Source: Adineta vaga (lineage: Eukaryota > Rotifera). Taken from it: a DNA stretch of 64,000 nucleotides. Where the stretch lies: positions 13,206,001-13,270,000 of the forward strand of contig CP075496.1 of the NCBI GenBank assembly GCA_021613535.1, given 5' to 3'. Numbering within the stretch: the first letter of the stretch is position 1; every line of letters begins with the position of its first letter. Made by a program: the position numbers and the translations under genes. Below, in pieces: positions 40,407-52,620 of this stretch. Under the pieces are notes generated by a model that was not told the origin of the DNA, did not search any database, and saw nothing but the letters and a program-made list of their open reading frames with translations.

Positions 40407-41171
40407 TAGAGTCATTTCACAACATTCTTTTGCCATACTTGTTGTAAATCCATTTCTGACACAAGACTTGCTCGATGATGATTCTGTTGTACTAATGATA
40501 ATCTTTTGATGTTTTCTTTTGATATTTCTACTTGTTTGTTGTTCTTGTCAAGTAAAGCTTGAGTTCTTAATGATATAAATGATGGATTTCTCAATAAGAG
40601 TACTGCTAAATGCCACTTTCGAATTGCTCTTGATGAATAATCTTTCTTTTTTTGTTTCTCAATTTGAATTGTTGGTAAGATTGAATTATATTGTTGTGCT
40701 TTCATTCTCCCATATAAATAACTTGCACATACTAACATAATTGGATTACGATGAACAGCTTCAAATTGAATAAAACCACAATAAGCAGAAAATCCTGCAT
40801 CGAATGTTTCAAGTTTTCTTCCTAAAGGTGAATAATCAAGACGACACATGTATAAAAATCCACCAATGATACTTTTAATGATTCGTATAATCGATGAAAC
40901 TAAACCAAGAAATGCATCAAGAAAGAAATTAAAATATAAAAATATCATCAAAACACGACGATTATTGATCGCTAATATATCACCATAATGTTGTAAAAAG
41001 ACATATCTTGCTAAAATATTATTTAGATATTGTTTAAAAAAGATTAATAATAGAACAGGTATGATTTTTTTCAGAATTGTTTCAAGAAATTTAACACTAC
41101 CATATTGAATAAATGCAGCGATACACATATAGATAAGAAATGCAAATGCTGCTATTAATACATAACCCCAA
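40407..41171 (-). pseudogene. 3' fragment of STRA6-like gene (near-identical to 57098-57867)
   Basis: About 765 bases are essentially identical to the 3' end of the last exon of the STRA6-like gene at 57105-60125, including the stop codon. The encoded segment runs from WGYVLIAAFAFLIYMC to QVWQKNVVK. I noticed only one base difference near the upstream edge. Similarity ends abruptly at both sides: at about 40406 just after the stop codon, and at 41171, nine bases before a TIR element. Upstream exons are absent and the open frame runs on into the TIR element, so this is a truncated copy, not a working receptor. It could also be an assembly duplication. Confidence 0.85.
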
Positions 41172-41179
41172 GTAAGATA

Positions 41180-41798
41180 CAGTGGCGTAACCACGATTTT
41201 CAGGCTAATGGGCAGACTTCTATTGCTTCCAAAAACAACAATGGGCAAATTGGGCAATAGTTTTATTGATAGGCCAGAACCTTTGGTCCCAATAAAGTAC
41301 TGATAACATAGAAAAAGCATTAAAAAAATGAAACGAGGGTTTTTAAGCAAACACGCATCAGAATCAGGTCCTAGCTCTGAGCCAAGTGTATTTTTGGTCT
41401 ATTTTGATGTCTTTTTTTTATAACACGTTTATGTTTCAAATTCAGAGACCAAAATCAAGACGACGAGAACTCATTTGCGTATATAATTCCATTATTTCAT
41501 CTAGATTAATATCGAGATCTTTATGAATGTATGCACTAGGCAAGGCCATTGAGCCTGCTCTGTTTCATTGTAGATCTACAATCATTTTTAATTCTCGATC
41601 ATTGGCTAAAACTTGTATCAGCAGAAGCTGTTGATACAGGCAATGTTGCCCAAAAAATCAATCATTTTGTACCCTTCTTAACTGGTCACTGTTTTCCCGA
41701 GAAAATCGGACTCATTTTCTCGTATAAACTTGTGAAAAAGTAAAATTTCAATCGGCAATTGCCCGTTTGCTCACCCACCCCCTTTGGATACCCCACTG
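41180..41798. mobile_element. Short TIR element, hAT-like ends, non-autonomous
   Basis: Left end CAGTGGCGTAACCA (41180-41193) and inverted right end reading CAGTGGGGTATCCA (41798-41785) match at 12 of 14 positions. The form CAGTGG(C/G)GTA is common at hAT-type ends. The 619-bp interior has no transposase frame. The 8-bp flanks (GTAAGATA and CATAGATG) do not form a target-site duplication, so the flanks have probably been rearranged after insertion. The element joins the STRA6-like fragment on one side to a broken secreted-protein gene on the other. Confidence 0.65.
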
Positions 41799-42187
41799 CA
41801 TAGATGTAAATATCAACACGATTTTGTTGATTATATGGATCATGTTGAAATTGAGAACCACGATAATCCTGTACTGATTGTGGTTGATTTAATTGAAGTC
41901 TGGCATTATGAGCATATTCCCATGGTACGCAGTGTTCACAACATTTACCTAGAAGTGTTACTGCAACAAAATCATTGCCACAATTAGGTACAGCACATGC
42001 TCGAGGATTACAATTTGGATCTAGATGATCGAAAGAAAATGTTTTCAATCGATTATTTCAACTAATTCTTACCATTGTAAGCTTGACGTTTATTTAATCG
42101 TTGGAGTAGATCAGTTTCACTGAGTACTCGAGAACTGACGACATAAATAGCCGCTAATAAAGCAATGCACACAGCAATGAATTTCAT
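41686..42187 (-). pseudogene. Secreted VWC-like protein gene cut by the TIR element
   Basis: Exon 1 (42187-42073) encodes a signal peptide (MKFIAVCIALLAAIYVVSS) and a short propeptide-like stretch ending LNKRQAYN. Exon 2 starts at 42020 after a 52-nt intron and encodes a single von Willebrand factor C-like motif (CNPRACAVPNCGND, LLGKCCEHCVPW), then a Gln/Asn-rich tail. The coding sequence runs to the right end of the TIR element at 41798, beyond which the frame reads element sequence until a stop at 41686. The native 3' end is absent on the other side of the element. The gene is probably truncated, but a short chimeric secreted product remains possible. Confidence 0.65.
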
Positions 42188-44269
42188 GCTAAAAATTTCA
42201 TAAAGACAGACCAGTGCCTGTATTTATTGTACAAGCTAACGTTAGTATTGGAAAAATACAAAGATTGCTACGATTCCAATTCTAAATAAAATATTTATGT
42301 CTTTTATTTTCCTTCGAAATTCATTTATATTATATATGGTTACTATATCTGCTCTTGAATTTGTTAGATCGTAAATGGTCGATGTATGATAAGGTATGCG
42401 AGCAAATATCAAATCTTATTCCCTTTTCTGAAAGAAAGGGTTATATGCTTCTTAAATAGGGTCGTTAAAATGCGTAAAGTTTGTTTGTTTGTCCAAGCCA
42501 ATCAGGTGAAAGCAGCGTATAAATCGATGAAAGCTTACCCCTGGTCATCGGACAACGATTCGTCGTATGTAATCGAGATCGAGGAATACGAATCTTGGGT
42601 TCCTTCCCCAAAAATATTTTTCTATGAACCATAATTAATTAATTGCTATTTCTTATTTGTCTAATCCAGTCAGATGGCAGCAATATAAAAATTCATGAAA
42701 ATTTACTAATAATCATCTGTAAATGATTTACCCAAAAGTAATCGAAGTCGAGGATTTCAAATCTGATGTTAGCTTTTCACAATTCTAAACAATTATTATT
42801 ATAATTATTGCGAAACTGAAAATAACCTTTTATTAAGCATAAAAGAAAAAATTCTGACTGTGAATTATTTAATAAAGCTACTGGGTTCATTGAAGAAATA
42901 TTTTTTCAGTAGAAGTTGAGGGTGTGGGTCTGCAAGGGAGGAAAAGCGGATCCTGGATACCCAAATCCTATAAAACTCTCGCAACCTCATGGGTTATCAT
43001 TGGTCATCATAAACTGTGTGATCGCAGGAACTATGAGGATCCGCCTTTTCCCCTTGTGTGGATGTTTGTAAGTGCGTACTCTGTCAAGGAACACTTACAC
43101 CCACACCTTGTTCCTTCCACAGAAAGGAGCGTCATATGGAAAAAAGTTTCTGTGCGCTTTTGTGTCAGTGTCAAAGGTCAAAAAACCATTTTCTTCAAGA
43201 CTGTCTTAAACATCGGAAACCGAGACTAGATTAAGGGTAGGACGATAGGTGGAGTCAATGTGAAGGATCAAGGTTTAAAAGTTAAAGTCCGCACCAGATC
43301 AAAATATTGCTCTACCCTTCAGTACGAGCTAAGTACGCGCTTTCGATAGATATAATATGAGATTACAATCAGTCGGTCGTTATTTATTCATAAAATCATT
43401 AAAAGTTTAGTAATATTGAAATAGAAACTTGATCATTCTAGAGATGATAATTCAATAAATGAACACATAGGTAGAATCGAACCCGTAGCAGATTTGAGAA
43501 AAATAAAGTACAGTAAAATTTGTCTAGTTTGAACACTATTGGAATCAATGAAAAACGTAGGGGAATAAGCAAATCATATAAGAACATCTTAGAGATACGA
43601 TGGCATAGACATGAAACAGTCTCAGTTAACTCGGTGAGAGTCAGACTCGAACTTAGTTTATACTTTCATGTGTTTTCTTGTGCTTTTGAGAATATTTCAT
43701 ACACCACCAATTGTTCATAAAAGAAATTTATTTCACACATCACGATACGATGAACCGGCTTTGTTTTCTTCAATTCAATTAATTTTCTTGTTAAGATCTT
43801 TAAGGATAGACGTATTTGAAATAAAAATTGCCTTACGTCGAACTAATAGAATGAAATTATAGTTTATGAGGGTATGGAGCGTGAGCGTGAAAAGTAGAGA
43901 CTATCGGTAACTACCCTCAAAATTTCCTTTTCTGATTGAACTTTTGTTGAATATCCCATGCAAAAATATCCTTTCTTAAAACGAACTCTTTTGTAAAACT
44001 CAAAAAATTACTAATGAAAAATACGTATCTTGAGTGTATACTGACACTGATAATCACACACGTCAGACGAAACTCCACTCAATACATACGTTAACGCCAT
44101 CTTTCTGCATAAACGAGCTATTCGCTTTTGTTGAAATCGTCAGATTTCATTATCTTTTTCGAATAACAAAAATACAATACTATCAGTAAAGCGAATTTCT
44201 TTTCATAACAAACAAAATATATTCAATAGCTTGTATTCTCAACAAACTTTCGTGGAATTTAAAGCGAAT
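42188..44269. other. Region without a supported gene
   Basis: Short frames only. There is an imperfect inverted repeat around GGAAAAGCGGATCCT (about 42939-42953) and AGGATCCGCCTTTTCC (about 43036-43051), followed by a smaller hairpin with arms AAGGAACA / TGTTCCTT near 43088-43118. These may be remnants of a small inverted-repeat element. Confidence 0.4.
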
Positions 44270-47200
44270 ATGTACACATTTTCAACATTACCGATTGAAC
44301 TCGTCTATCGAATTTTGGATCATCTGTCTGATTTTACACTATTTTGTTCAATGCAGAATGTTTGCCAACGTTTTAATCAAATTCTGAACATTTATCATCG
44401 ATATGAAGTAAGTTTGCAAAGTGCTTTACCTATTTTCTCATCTGTCCAAGGAAACATGAGCCTCGCAATATCTAACTTAATCAGTTTACTCAAAGAAAAA
44501 AAAAATTTCACAATTCCAAAGCAATTTCCACGAGTCAACCAAACACAATATTGACTCATGCTATTAAAACAACCCTTCCTCTCAACTGTTCTTTTCTATC
44601 TATGCCCATCGAATATATATCTCATTAAACGTGCACTGATTTGCCGCACAAGAATAAAACTGCAGCATTAAAACACCTTTCCCGTTTCAAACAAATGTCT
44701 CTATTGCAACGCTTAAACAATGCAACAACTATCTTTGAAACCAACCGAATAAAATAAAGTAAATTGTATTATATTCTACCCCGACTCATTACGATCTTTA
44801 GCAAACCAAATCTAAAAATAACAATCCAAAGCCATTCGAAATCAACAAGTATCACTATCTTCAGTAGAGTACTCACTCTACTCATCCGCCGATTCGAACA
44901 TTAACTCAGTAATAATTAGACAAGCAACGATTTCTCTTTTCACTCCATGCACCCACATCGAACACTTTCACACAATACCGCCACACCTCTTGTATAATGC
45001 TATCTCTAATTGAAAAACCTTACTCTAAAGTTCCGATTGCTTTACCAACATTCTCGAAACTTATATTCTATACATAGACACTCACCACACTACATCTCGG
45101 GGACAGTGAAATCGGTGATCAAGGAGCACAGCATATTGGTGATGCCTTGCGAATAAACACGGTAACACTCATTCGCTCTTGTTCTAATTGATACATTCAT
45201 GCTCTCTCTCCTCTATAGACACTCACCACACTAGATCTCCGATACAATGACATCGGTGATCAAGGAGCACAACATATTGGTGATTCCTTGCGAATAAACA
45301 CAGTAATATTCATTCGCTCTTGTTCTAATTGACACATTCATGCTCTCTCTCCTCTATAGACACTCACGACACTACATCTCGGGCACAATGAAATCGGTGA
45401 TCAAGGAGCACAACATATTGGTGATTCCTTGCGAGTAAACACGGTAATATTCATTCGCTCTTGTCCTAATTGACACATCCATGCTCTCTCTCGTCTATAG
45501 ACACTCACCACACTAGATCTCCGATACAATGACATCGGTGATCAAGGAGCACAACATATTGGTGATTCCTTGCGAATAAACACGGTAACACTCATTCGCT
45601 CTTGTTCTAATTGACACATTCATGCTCTCTCTCCTCTATAGACACTCACGACACTACATCTCGGGGACAGTGAAATCGGTGATCAAGGAGCACAACATAT
45701 TGGTGATTCCTTGCGAATAAACACAGTAATATTCATTCGCTCTTGTCCTAATTGACACATCCATGCTCTCTCTCCTCTATAGACACTCACGACACTACAT
45801 CTCGGGGACAGTGAAATCGGTGATCAAGGAGCACAACATATTGGTGATTCCTTGCGAATAAACACAGTAATATTCATTCGCTCTTGTCCTAATTGACACA
45901 TCCATGCTCTCTCTCCTCTATAGACACTTACCACACTAGATCTCGGTGGCAATCGAATCGAACATCAAGGAGCACAACATATTGGTGATGCCTTGCGAAT
46001 AAACACAGTAATATTCATTCGCTCTTGTCCTAATTGACACATCCATGCTCTCTCTCCTCTATAGACACTCACCACACTAGCTCTCGGTGGCAATCGAATC
46101 GAACATCAAGGAGCACAACATATTGGTGATTCCTTGCGAGTAAACACGGTAATATTCATTCGCTCTTGTCCTAACTGACACATCCATGCTCTCTCTCGTC
46201 TATAGACACTTACCACACTAAATCTGTGGGACAATCGAATCGGTGATCAAGGAGCACAACATATTGGTGATGCCTTGCGAATAAACACGGTAACACTCAT
46301 TCGCTCTTGTTCTAATTGACACATTCATGCTCTCTCTCCTCTATAGACACTTACCACACTACATCTCGGGGACAGTGAAATCGGTGATCAAGGAGCACAA
46401 CATATTGGTGATTCCTTGCGAATAAACACGGTAACACTCATTCGCTCTTGTTCTAATTGATACATTCATGCTCTCTCTCCTCTATAGACACTCATCACAC
46501 TAGCTCTCGGTGGCAATCGAATCGAACATCAAGGAGCACAACATATTGGTGATGCCTTGCGAATAAACACGGTAACACTCATTCGCTCTTGTTCTAATTG
46601 ACACATTCATGCTCTCTCTCCTCTATAGACACTCACGACACTACATCTCGGGCACAATGAAATCGGTGATCAAGGAGCACAACATATTGGTGATTCCTTG
46701 CGAGTAAACACGGTAATATTCATTCGCTCTTGTCCTAATTGACACATCCATGCTCTCTCTCGTCTATAGACACTTACCACACTAAATCTGTGGGACAATC
46801 GAATCGGTGATCAAGGAGCACAACATATTGGTGATGCCTTGCGAATAAACACGGTAACACTTATTCGCTCTTGTTCTAATTGATACATTCATGCTCTCTC
46901 TCCTCTATAGACACTCACCACACTAGATCTCGGTGGCAATCGAATCGGTGATCAAGGAGCACAACATATTGGTGATGCCTTGCGAATAAACACGGTAACA
47001 CTCATTCGCTCTTGTTCTAATTGATACATTCATGCTCTCTCTCGTCTATAGACACTCACCGCACTAGATCTCGGGCACAATGAAATCGGTGATCAAGGAG
47101 CACAACATATTGGTGATTCCTTGCGAGTAAACACGGTAATATTCATTCGCTCTTGTCCTAATTGACACATCCATGCTCTCTCTCGTCTATAGACACTTAC

Positions 47201-47567
47201 CACACTAAATCTGTGGGACAATCGAATCGGTGATCAAGGAGCACAACATATTGGCGATTCCTTGCGAATAAACACGGTAACGCTCATTCGCTCTTGTTCT
47301 AATTGATACATTCATGCTCTCTCTCCTCTATAGACACTCACCACACTAAATCTCAAGAATAATCAAATCGGTGATCAAGGAGCACAGCATATTGGTGATG
47401 CCTTGCGAATAAACACAGTAACACTCATTCGCTCTTGTTCTAATTGATACATTCATGCTCTCTCTCCTCTGTAGACACTCACCACGCTAGATATCGGGGG
47501 CAATCAGATCGGCGACCAAGCAAGAAAGTATCTCCGAAGTACTTTTGGAAATAGTTTGACTTTGTAG
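44270..47567 (+). CDS. F-box protein with 18 leucine-rich repeat exons
   Basis: Exon 1 (44270-44407) encodes a 46-residue F-box (FSTLPIELVYRILDHLSD, then NVCQRFNQIL) ending at a GTAAGT donor, phase 0. After a 670-bp non-coding stretch come 17 LRR exons of 84 nt starting at 45078 and every 141 bases after, and a terminal exon 47475-47567 ending GNSLTL-stop. Each LRR exon encodes 28 residues of the ribonuclease-inhibitor/NLR type: TLTTLxLxxNxIGDQGAQH then IGDALRINT. Each is followed by a 57-nt intron (GTAAC/GTAAT ... CTATAG), all phase 0, so any number of cassettes can be joined in frame. F-box proteins recruit substrates to SCF ubiquitin ligases, with LRRs as the recognition surface (family knowledge). 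That the F-box exon splices directly to the array is inferred from phase; extra exons between them cannot be excluded. Confidence 0.75.
45078..47474 (+). repeat. 141-bp tandem exon-intron cassette array (17 full copies)
   Basis: Acceptor AG sites recur at exactly 141-base steps: exon starts 45078, 45219, 45360, 45501, 45642, 45783, 45924, 46065, 46206, 46347, 46488, 46629, 46770, 46911, 47052, 47193 and 47334, then the terminal exon at 47475. Each unit is an 84-nt exon plus a 57-nt intron. Differences concentrate in about eight codons after the third Thr codon and in two intron variants (TCTTGTTCTAATTGA versus TCTTGTCCTAATTGA types). No unit has an indel. Confidence 0.97.
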
Positions 47568-50324
47568 TTTGGACTCAAGGGACATTGTTATTAGTGCTCT
47601 TTTATGGAGAATTTTTTTAGAAGAAATCGATGTGGTGAGAAATGAATATACAGTTTGTTTCGAAGTCGTATTTATCGTACAATAACGTGTTTGGTTCTAA
47701 CTTCTTGATTTCCGACTGTAAGAGATGTGTTCGTCATGTAAGTTTCTGATTGGTATATGTCGAAGATAGCGAAATCCTGTTTTTGAAATGCAGTATAATT
47801 TATCAGTTGAAGTTTCATGGGTATCATATGAAACCCTGTGAAACTGCCTACTCTTAATATACTGTCTTCTGAAAATTTTTCAATAGTGGAATGGTTATGA
47901 TGAAGAAGGGCGAACGTCGATGCGTCTTATGAGCCTTTGAATGGGTCCGCTGCACTTATTCCCATCGCTGATCTATTAGGAACGACTGGGAAATCATTTC
48001 TTAAACATTCTGTTGTGCATGAAAACGTAGCAAAATATTTTTCTGAACTTTATTTTGAATATTTCTCGTAATAGAGAGTTTAGTTTAAAGTCTGAGTGTC
48101 TCACAAATCGTTATTATATTTGTAACGTTAGAGAGTTGGGGTTGACGTCAAGATAAAGTGGATGAAGGGTTTGACAACTTTATTTAGTTGCTTCTTTGAT
48201 TTGACGTTTGATGTCTAATGATAGAAAAATGTTTTGTATTCGAACATCTTTCAAGATAAAAAAGAAAGTTTTAGAGAAAAGAGTGTATCTCAGTCTCAAC
48301 TAGCTAATGTGTAGAGACACATTTTAGGATATAAATCGCATCTGGATGCAACTTCCGATATATTCGAGCTTCACTGAAAGACGGCGAAATGCATTTGTAA
48401 ACACAAAGAGTGTTTCATGTTTACATAGTGACTCGTACTTATATTCCCTTCCTATTCATTATCATTCTGAGAATTACAAGAGTATGATTAATTCAAGAGT
48501 GGTAAAGTCGTTCTGTCTTGAGTTTACACATATTTCTTTTTGAATATATCCATCATCGGTGTCGATGAAACCGACTATACTAGATCTATCGAAGTTTTTC
48601 ATGCTATGCATTCAAATAATTATACATGATAATGAACATTTAGATGTTGAATGCACATCCAAAATAGTTTCTTTATCTAATATGAAGATTTTGTTTATTT
48701 GAGAAATCAATGTGAACTGCTTTTCTGAATTCATCGATTATCATGAACATTCTTCTAAAATATACCATCGACGCATGTATCATGACATTCGTTTCATTGA
48801 ACCAATGGCATATTGATCACTGACTTTTGGACTATGAATATATTGATGAAGTATATAATTGTCGTATTTACAATAAATGGAAATTTTCTTTCATATAATA
48901 TTGGTATTTTAACAAAGATAAGATTATATCTGACACGAATTAACAAATAATATCTAACATTAGTCGAAAAGAGATAACAAAATTAATGATAAACTTTGTT
49001 TGGTTTGATTTAATCAATTTTGATTGCAATGCTCTAAATATATTTGTAAAAAATATCGAATTCGTATAATAGTTACCTATAACCTTTGAACAATTTCACA
49101 GCATCCTAACAATGAGAATTCAAATGAGTGTCGCATCATAACCAAGATGAAAATGAAGACATAATCAAACGTCATTCGAAAGACGAGCTTGTAAATTTTA
49201 AAATAATCGATTGTAAACGGATATTATCCATTGTCATAATTAGGTAAATAACTATTGAATCCATACAAAAAATTCAATAAACTCTTTTTCTTTATTTTTT
49301 AATACTTGGTGTTTCTAGATAAAAACTTTCTCTTCCATCAGAAAACATAAACATTTTGACCAAAATTATAGAGTATATGATTGTTCGTTCTTTTTTCAAT
49401 GTTTTAAATTCTAATGAAATCAAATAATAATGTTGATGTCTTGCGTAGAAGAAGTTTTTCTTTTCTACTTTCATGGCAAGAGAGATAAAAACTTTCATAT
49501 TTAGACTTACGAAATGAGAACAAAATTAAAAATGAACATTTCGTAAATCTCATCTATATTTCTACTCATTTTGTTTCTTATTTATAGACAAGCAGTAATT
49601 TATTAGAGCAACTATATTTTCATTTAATTATCATAAGTGTTCTAATCTTTTTTGATCATTGTCTTTGAAGGTAATATTTGTTTAAAGCATCATGTGATAT
49701 ATCCTTCTCATTATCGTCTTTCGATAGATCCCTATTATTTTATTCTTCTATAGAATAATGTTGTCTATTCATTTATGTAAATCTAGGTTTACAATAGAAG
49801 ACCTTCTGGAATACTCGACTGTTTTTTTCGAAACCTATTTAATTCTCATTTGATCGTATCTTACGTTAATATTATGAGAAACTATGTTTTATTTCAGATT
49901 CTCTCAACATTAAAAATCTATTGTGGAACACTTTCATATTATTTTCCTTCGACACAATTTGAGATCAATTACCTGTATACTTTCCGAAGTATACACAATA
50001 CATTATGACTTTCTCATATAGCTCAATGGAATATTAACTCGTTGATAATTCAATATATTGTAATCAATTGATTTGTTTATTATCGTGTGTTCCATAATTT
50101 CGTTATTTATCAGTAAATTTATTACGTCAATATGGTCCTACACAATCAAATTTATATGACATGATGTTGATTAATTTGACATATGCATCTTTTAAATTCA
50201 AATCCGAAGCAGTTGATATTTTTGAACAATTTTTTATCAATCATTTTTCTTCTATTGAAATTTTATTCATCGCATCAGATATTAGATGCATGAAAGTCAA
50301 CTCTGAAAATAAAAAAGGAGTTTT
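47568..50324. other. Region without a supported gene
   Basis: AT-rich DNA downstream of the LRR gene. No coding frame with recognisable content, no clear repeats. The first part presumably includes the LRR gene 3' UTR. Confidence 0.45.
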
Positions 50325-50425
50325 CCAGAACCTTTTTGGGGGTTCGGCCCGCTGGTAAAATTCAGAACCCACAAAAAGGTTCTGGCTCATAGACGGTTCT
50401 GTTAAAACCTAACAGAACTCTTCAT
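50325..50425. repeat. AGAACC hairpin pair
   Basis: Two 21-base arms (50325-50345 and 50365-50385), both reading CCAGAACCTTTTTG on opposite strands, are separated by 19 bases and differ at one position. A second smaller hairpin follows (GTTCTGTTA / TAACAGAAC, about 50395-50420). Related to the array at 52190-52620. Confidence 0.75.
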
Positions 50426-50490
50426 TATTCTATACAAAAATAAGGTTCAGTCTGACATAAAAGGTGTGTTAAATGGTTTTTCAGAAAATT

Positions 50491-50746
50491 ATTTTCTCTT
50501 TATATCTATGTTGATTTGTAGACATATTCCAGTGTTGCAAGTGCGCGTGTTTATGTTAACCTCTCAAATAGACCGAAAAAGTGAATTAAGCTACAGTCGA
50601 ATCACGCTTTTTGCTTGCTGCTGATTGGCTTAATTCAGCCCTAACCTAATTCACTTTCTCAGTCTGTTTTTGACCTTGTAATGTAAACAGACGCACTTGC
50701 AGTACTTGAATACGTGTACAAATCAACCTAGATATAAAAAGAAAAT
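50491..50746. mobile_element. 256-bp long inverted repeat (MITE-like)
   Basis: Arms of roughly 100 bases (starting ATTTTCTCTTTATATCTA at 50491 and, inverted, ATTTTCTTTTTATATCTA ending at 50746) pair with scattered mismatches. They share TTGATTTGTA, GCAAGTGCG and AAAGTGAATTA blocks around a loop of about 45 bases. No coding capacity. Fits a foldback MITE; the target-site duplication is not clear. Confidence 0.7.
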
Positions 50747-52189
50747 CATTCTACTTATTTTGTTTCTAATATTCCACTTATCATTTCTCTGCGATATAGG
50801 TCGGTCTAAATATAAAAGAAGAAAATATTTAGTTTTCTATATAAAATATAACTCACATTTCGTTAGACTTCGTTCTGAATCTAAATGACAGTAGAAAATA
50901 TTTAATCTAAAATTCAAAATATCACTTAACTTTAATCAGATATGGCTATGAACCGAAATGATAACAATAAATATTTAACATATTGTTTTGAAAATAACTC
51001 ATTTTTACCCACATATCTATACAAACCTAAATGATAATAGAGAATGTTTCATTTCTTATTTGAAATATTACTTACTCTTAATCAGATATCGATATGTACC
51101 TATACAACAATAAGAAATATTTCATATGATATTTAGTTTCGAAAGCTGTCCGAATAGAAAGAGGGATTGAACAAGTCGTATTGAATATATCTCTTGATAG
51201 CTTCTGAAAGACTTGAAATCTGTGGATGAAATTCGATGTAGATTTCGATAACATTCTAAGAATCTGAGTACTGCATAAACCAAAAACAAAAGTTGGGTGT
51301 AGCAATTAAAAGAATTTTTTTCGCAAACTTCAATCACAAAATGGTTTTGGTAAAAAGTCACCATTTGGGTCACTTATCATCTTTCATAGGTTTTATGCGG
51401 GACCCATGCTTTGAAGTTAAATTTTCGGGTATTATAAAATCCTCAGCCCGTCCCTGTCTGCTAGTCTCATTATATAAAGATATCTTCTATGCTCAAGGGT
51501 ATACAAATACCCCTACATACTATCAGTTGATGACTGCGTGATATCTCTACATAATCGAATAGAGGAACCGCTGAAAAAGATCATTTTATTTGTAAAGAAT
51601 ATTTTTGAAAGATTGAGCTCGGTGAAATGATAAACTTTTGAATAATTCTTTAGTTCATTTCATCAGAGTTCATGGACTTGAGCTGATCAACTCCTACCCT
51701 CTATTGTTGACATAACATATAAGTTAGTTTGAGCTATATTAGAGTCGTTCTCTGTTAACTTGTAACTGGCCTGAACATGATTTTGTTACATGTAAGTAAT
51801 AAGAGAAAAACCTCCCTCAGATTTGGATGACTGAAAAATTGCTTGGAATAATCATATACTGATAGTGGACTCCCACCATCGTCGATGCAAAACATTAAGT
51901 TGTTCAGTTCATACCTAAGATCGTTATTGACAACTTGAAATGGCCAAAGCATTTCCGTTTTTTATCATGACAAAAATCAAAAGAGAAAAGAAAGTTGTTA
52001 AATTGTTGTTGACTTGCATGAACAAACGAACGTATATACATTTTTTGAGTGTGTGACTCTCTTCTTCAGTTGAGAAAACTTACGATACTCCAACATTCAC
52101 TGGAGCAGCTATATCAGGTTGCGGATTTTAGAGAAGAAACTTTACATTTAGTAACGTCGAAGGAAAAAATCTCTATGATTCAATATTAT

Positions 52190-52620
52190 CAGACCGAACC
52201 CTTTCAAAATGAGTATTTTTGGGCAGAACCCTTTTGGTTCAAAATAAATAAAACAGAACTTTTTAGGGTTCGGGATTTAATAGGCAGAACCATTTCGGTT
52301 TCTTACAAGCCTGTTCATAAGCTTACATGGTTTCGGATTGGTGCACAGAACTTTTTAAAGTTCTGCAGTTGTCCTACCGAACCAACTGGATTCAGTTTCG
52401 TCTCACGAAGGAGTTTTTAAGGTTCAGTAGAAAAATAACTAAACCTTCTGTAGTTTAAGGGATGACTGACAGAACTTTTCATAGTTTAGAATTGTCAGAC
52501 AAAACCCTTTGTAGTTCAGAATTGTTGCCCAGAACCTTTCTTGGTTTCTCATATGTCATACAGAACCTTTTCTGGTTCTAGAGATGTTACAGAATCCAAA
52601 AAGGTTTTGGATCACTCCTT
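52190..52620. repeat. Degenerate tandem array of AGAACC...GGTTC hairpins
   Basis: At least ten units of about 30-45 bases, each with an AGAAC(C/T)TTTT motif followed within a few bases by GGTTC or AGTTC, so nearly every unit can fold as a short stem. Examples at 52235-52252, 52337-52366, 52531-52548 and 52561-52580. Spacing is irregular and units are diverged. Confidence 0.7.

Noticed and set aside
43465-43500. tRNA-like GAATCGAACCCG (T-arm lookalike on the minus strand)
   Set aside because: The flanking bases do not form a T-stem and no acceptor or anticodon arms could be drawn.
45078-47474. CRISPR-like regular array
   Set aside because: The 141-bp periodic units are splice-bounded LRR exons plus introns in a eukaryotic gene, not repeat-spacer DNA.
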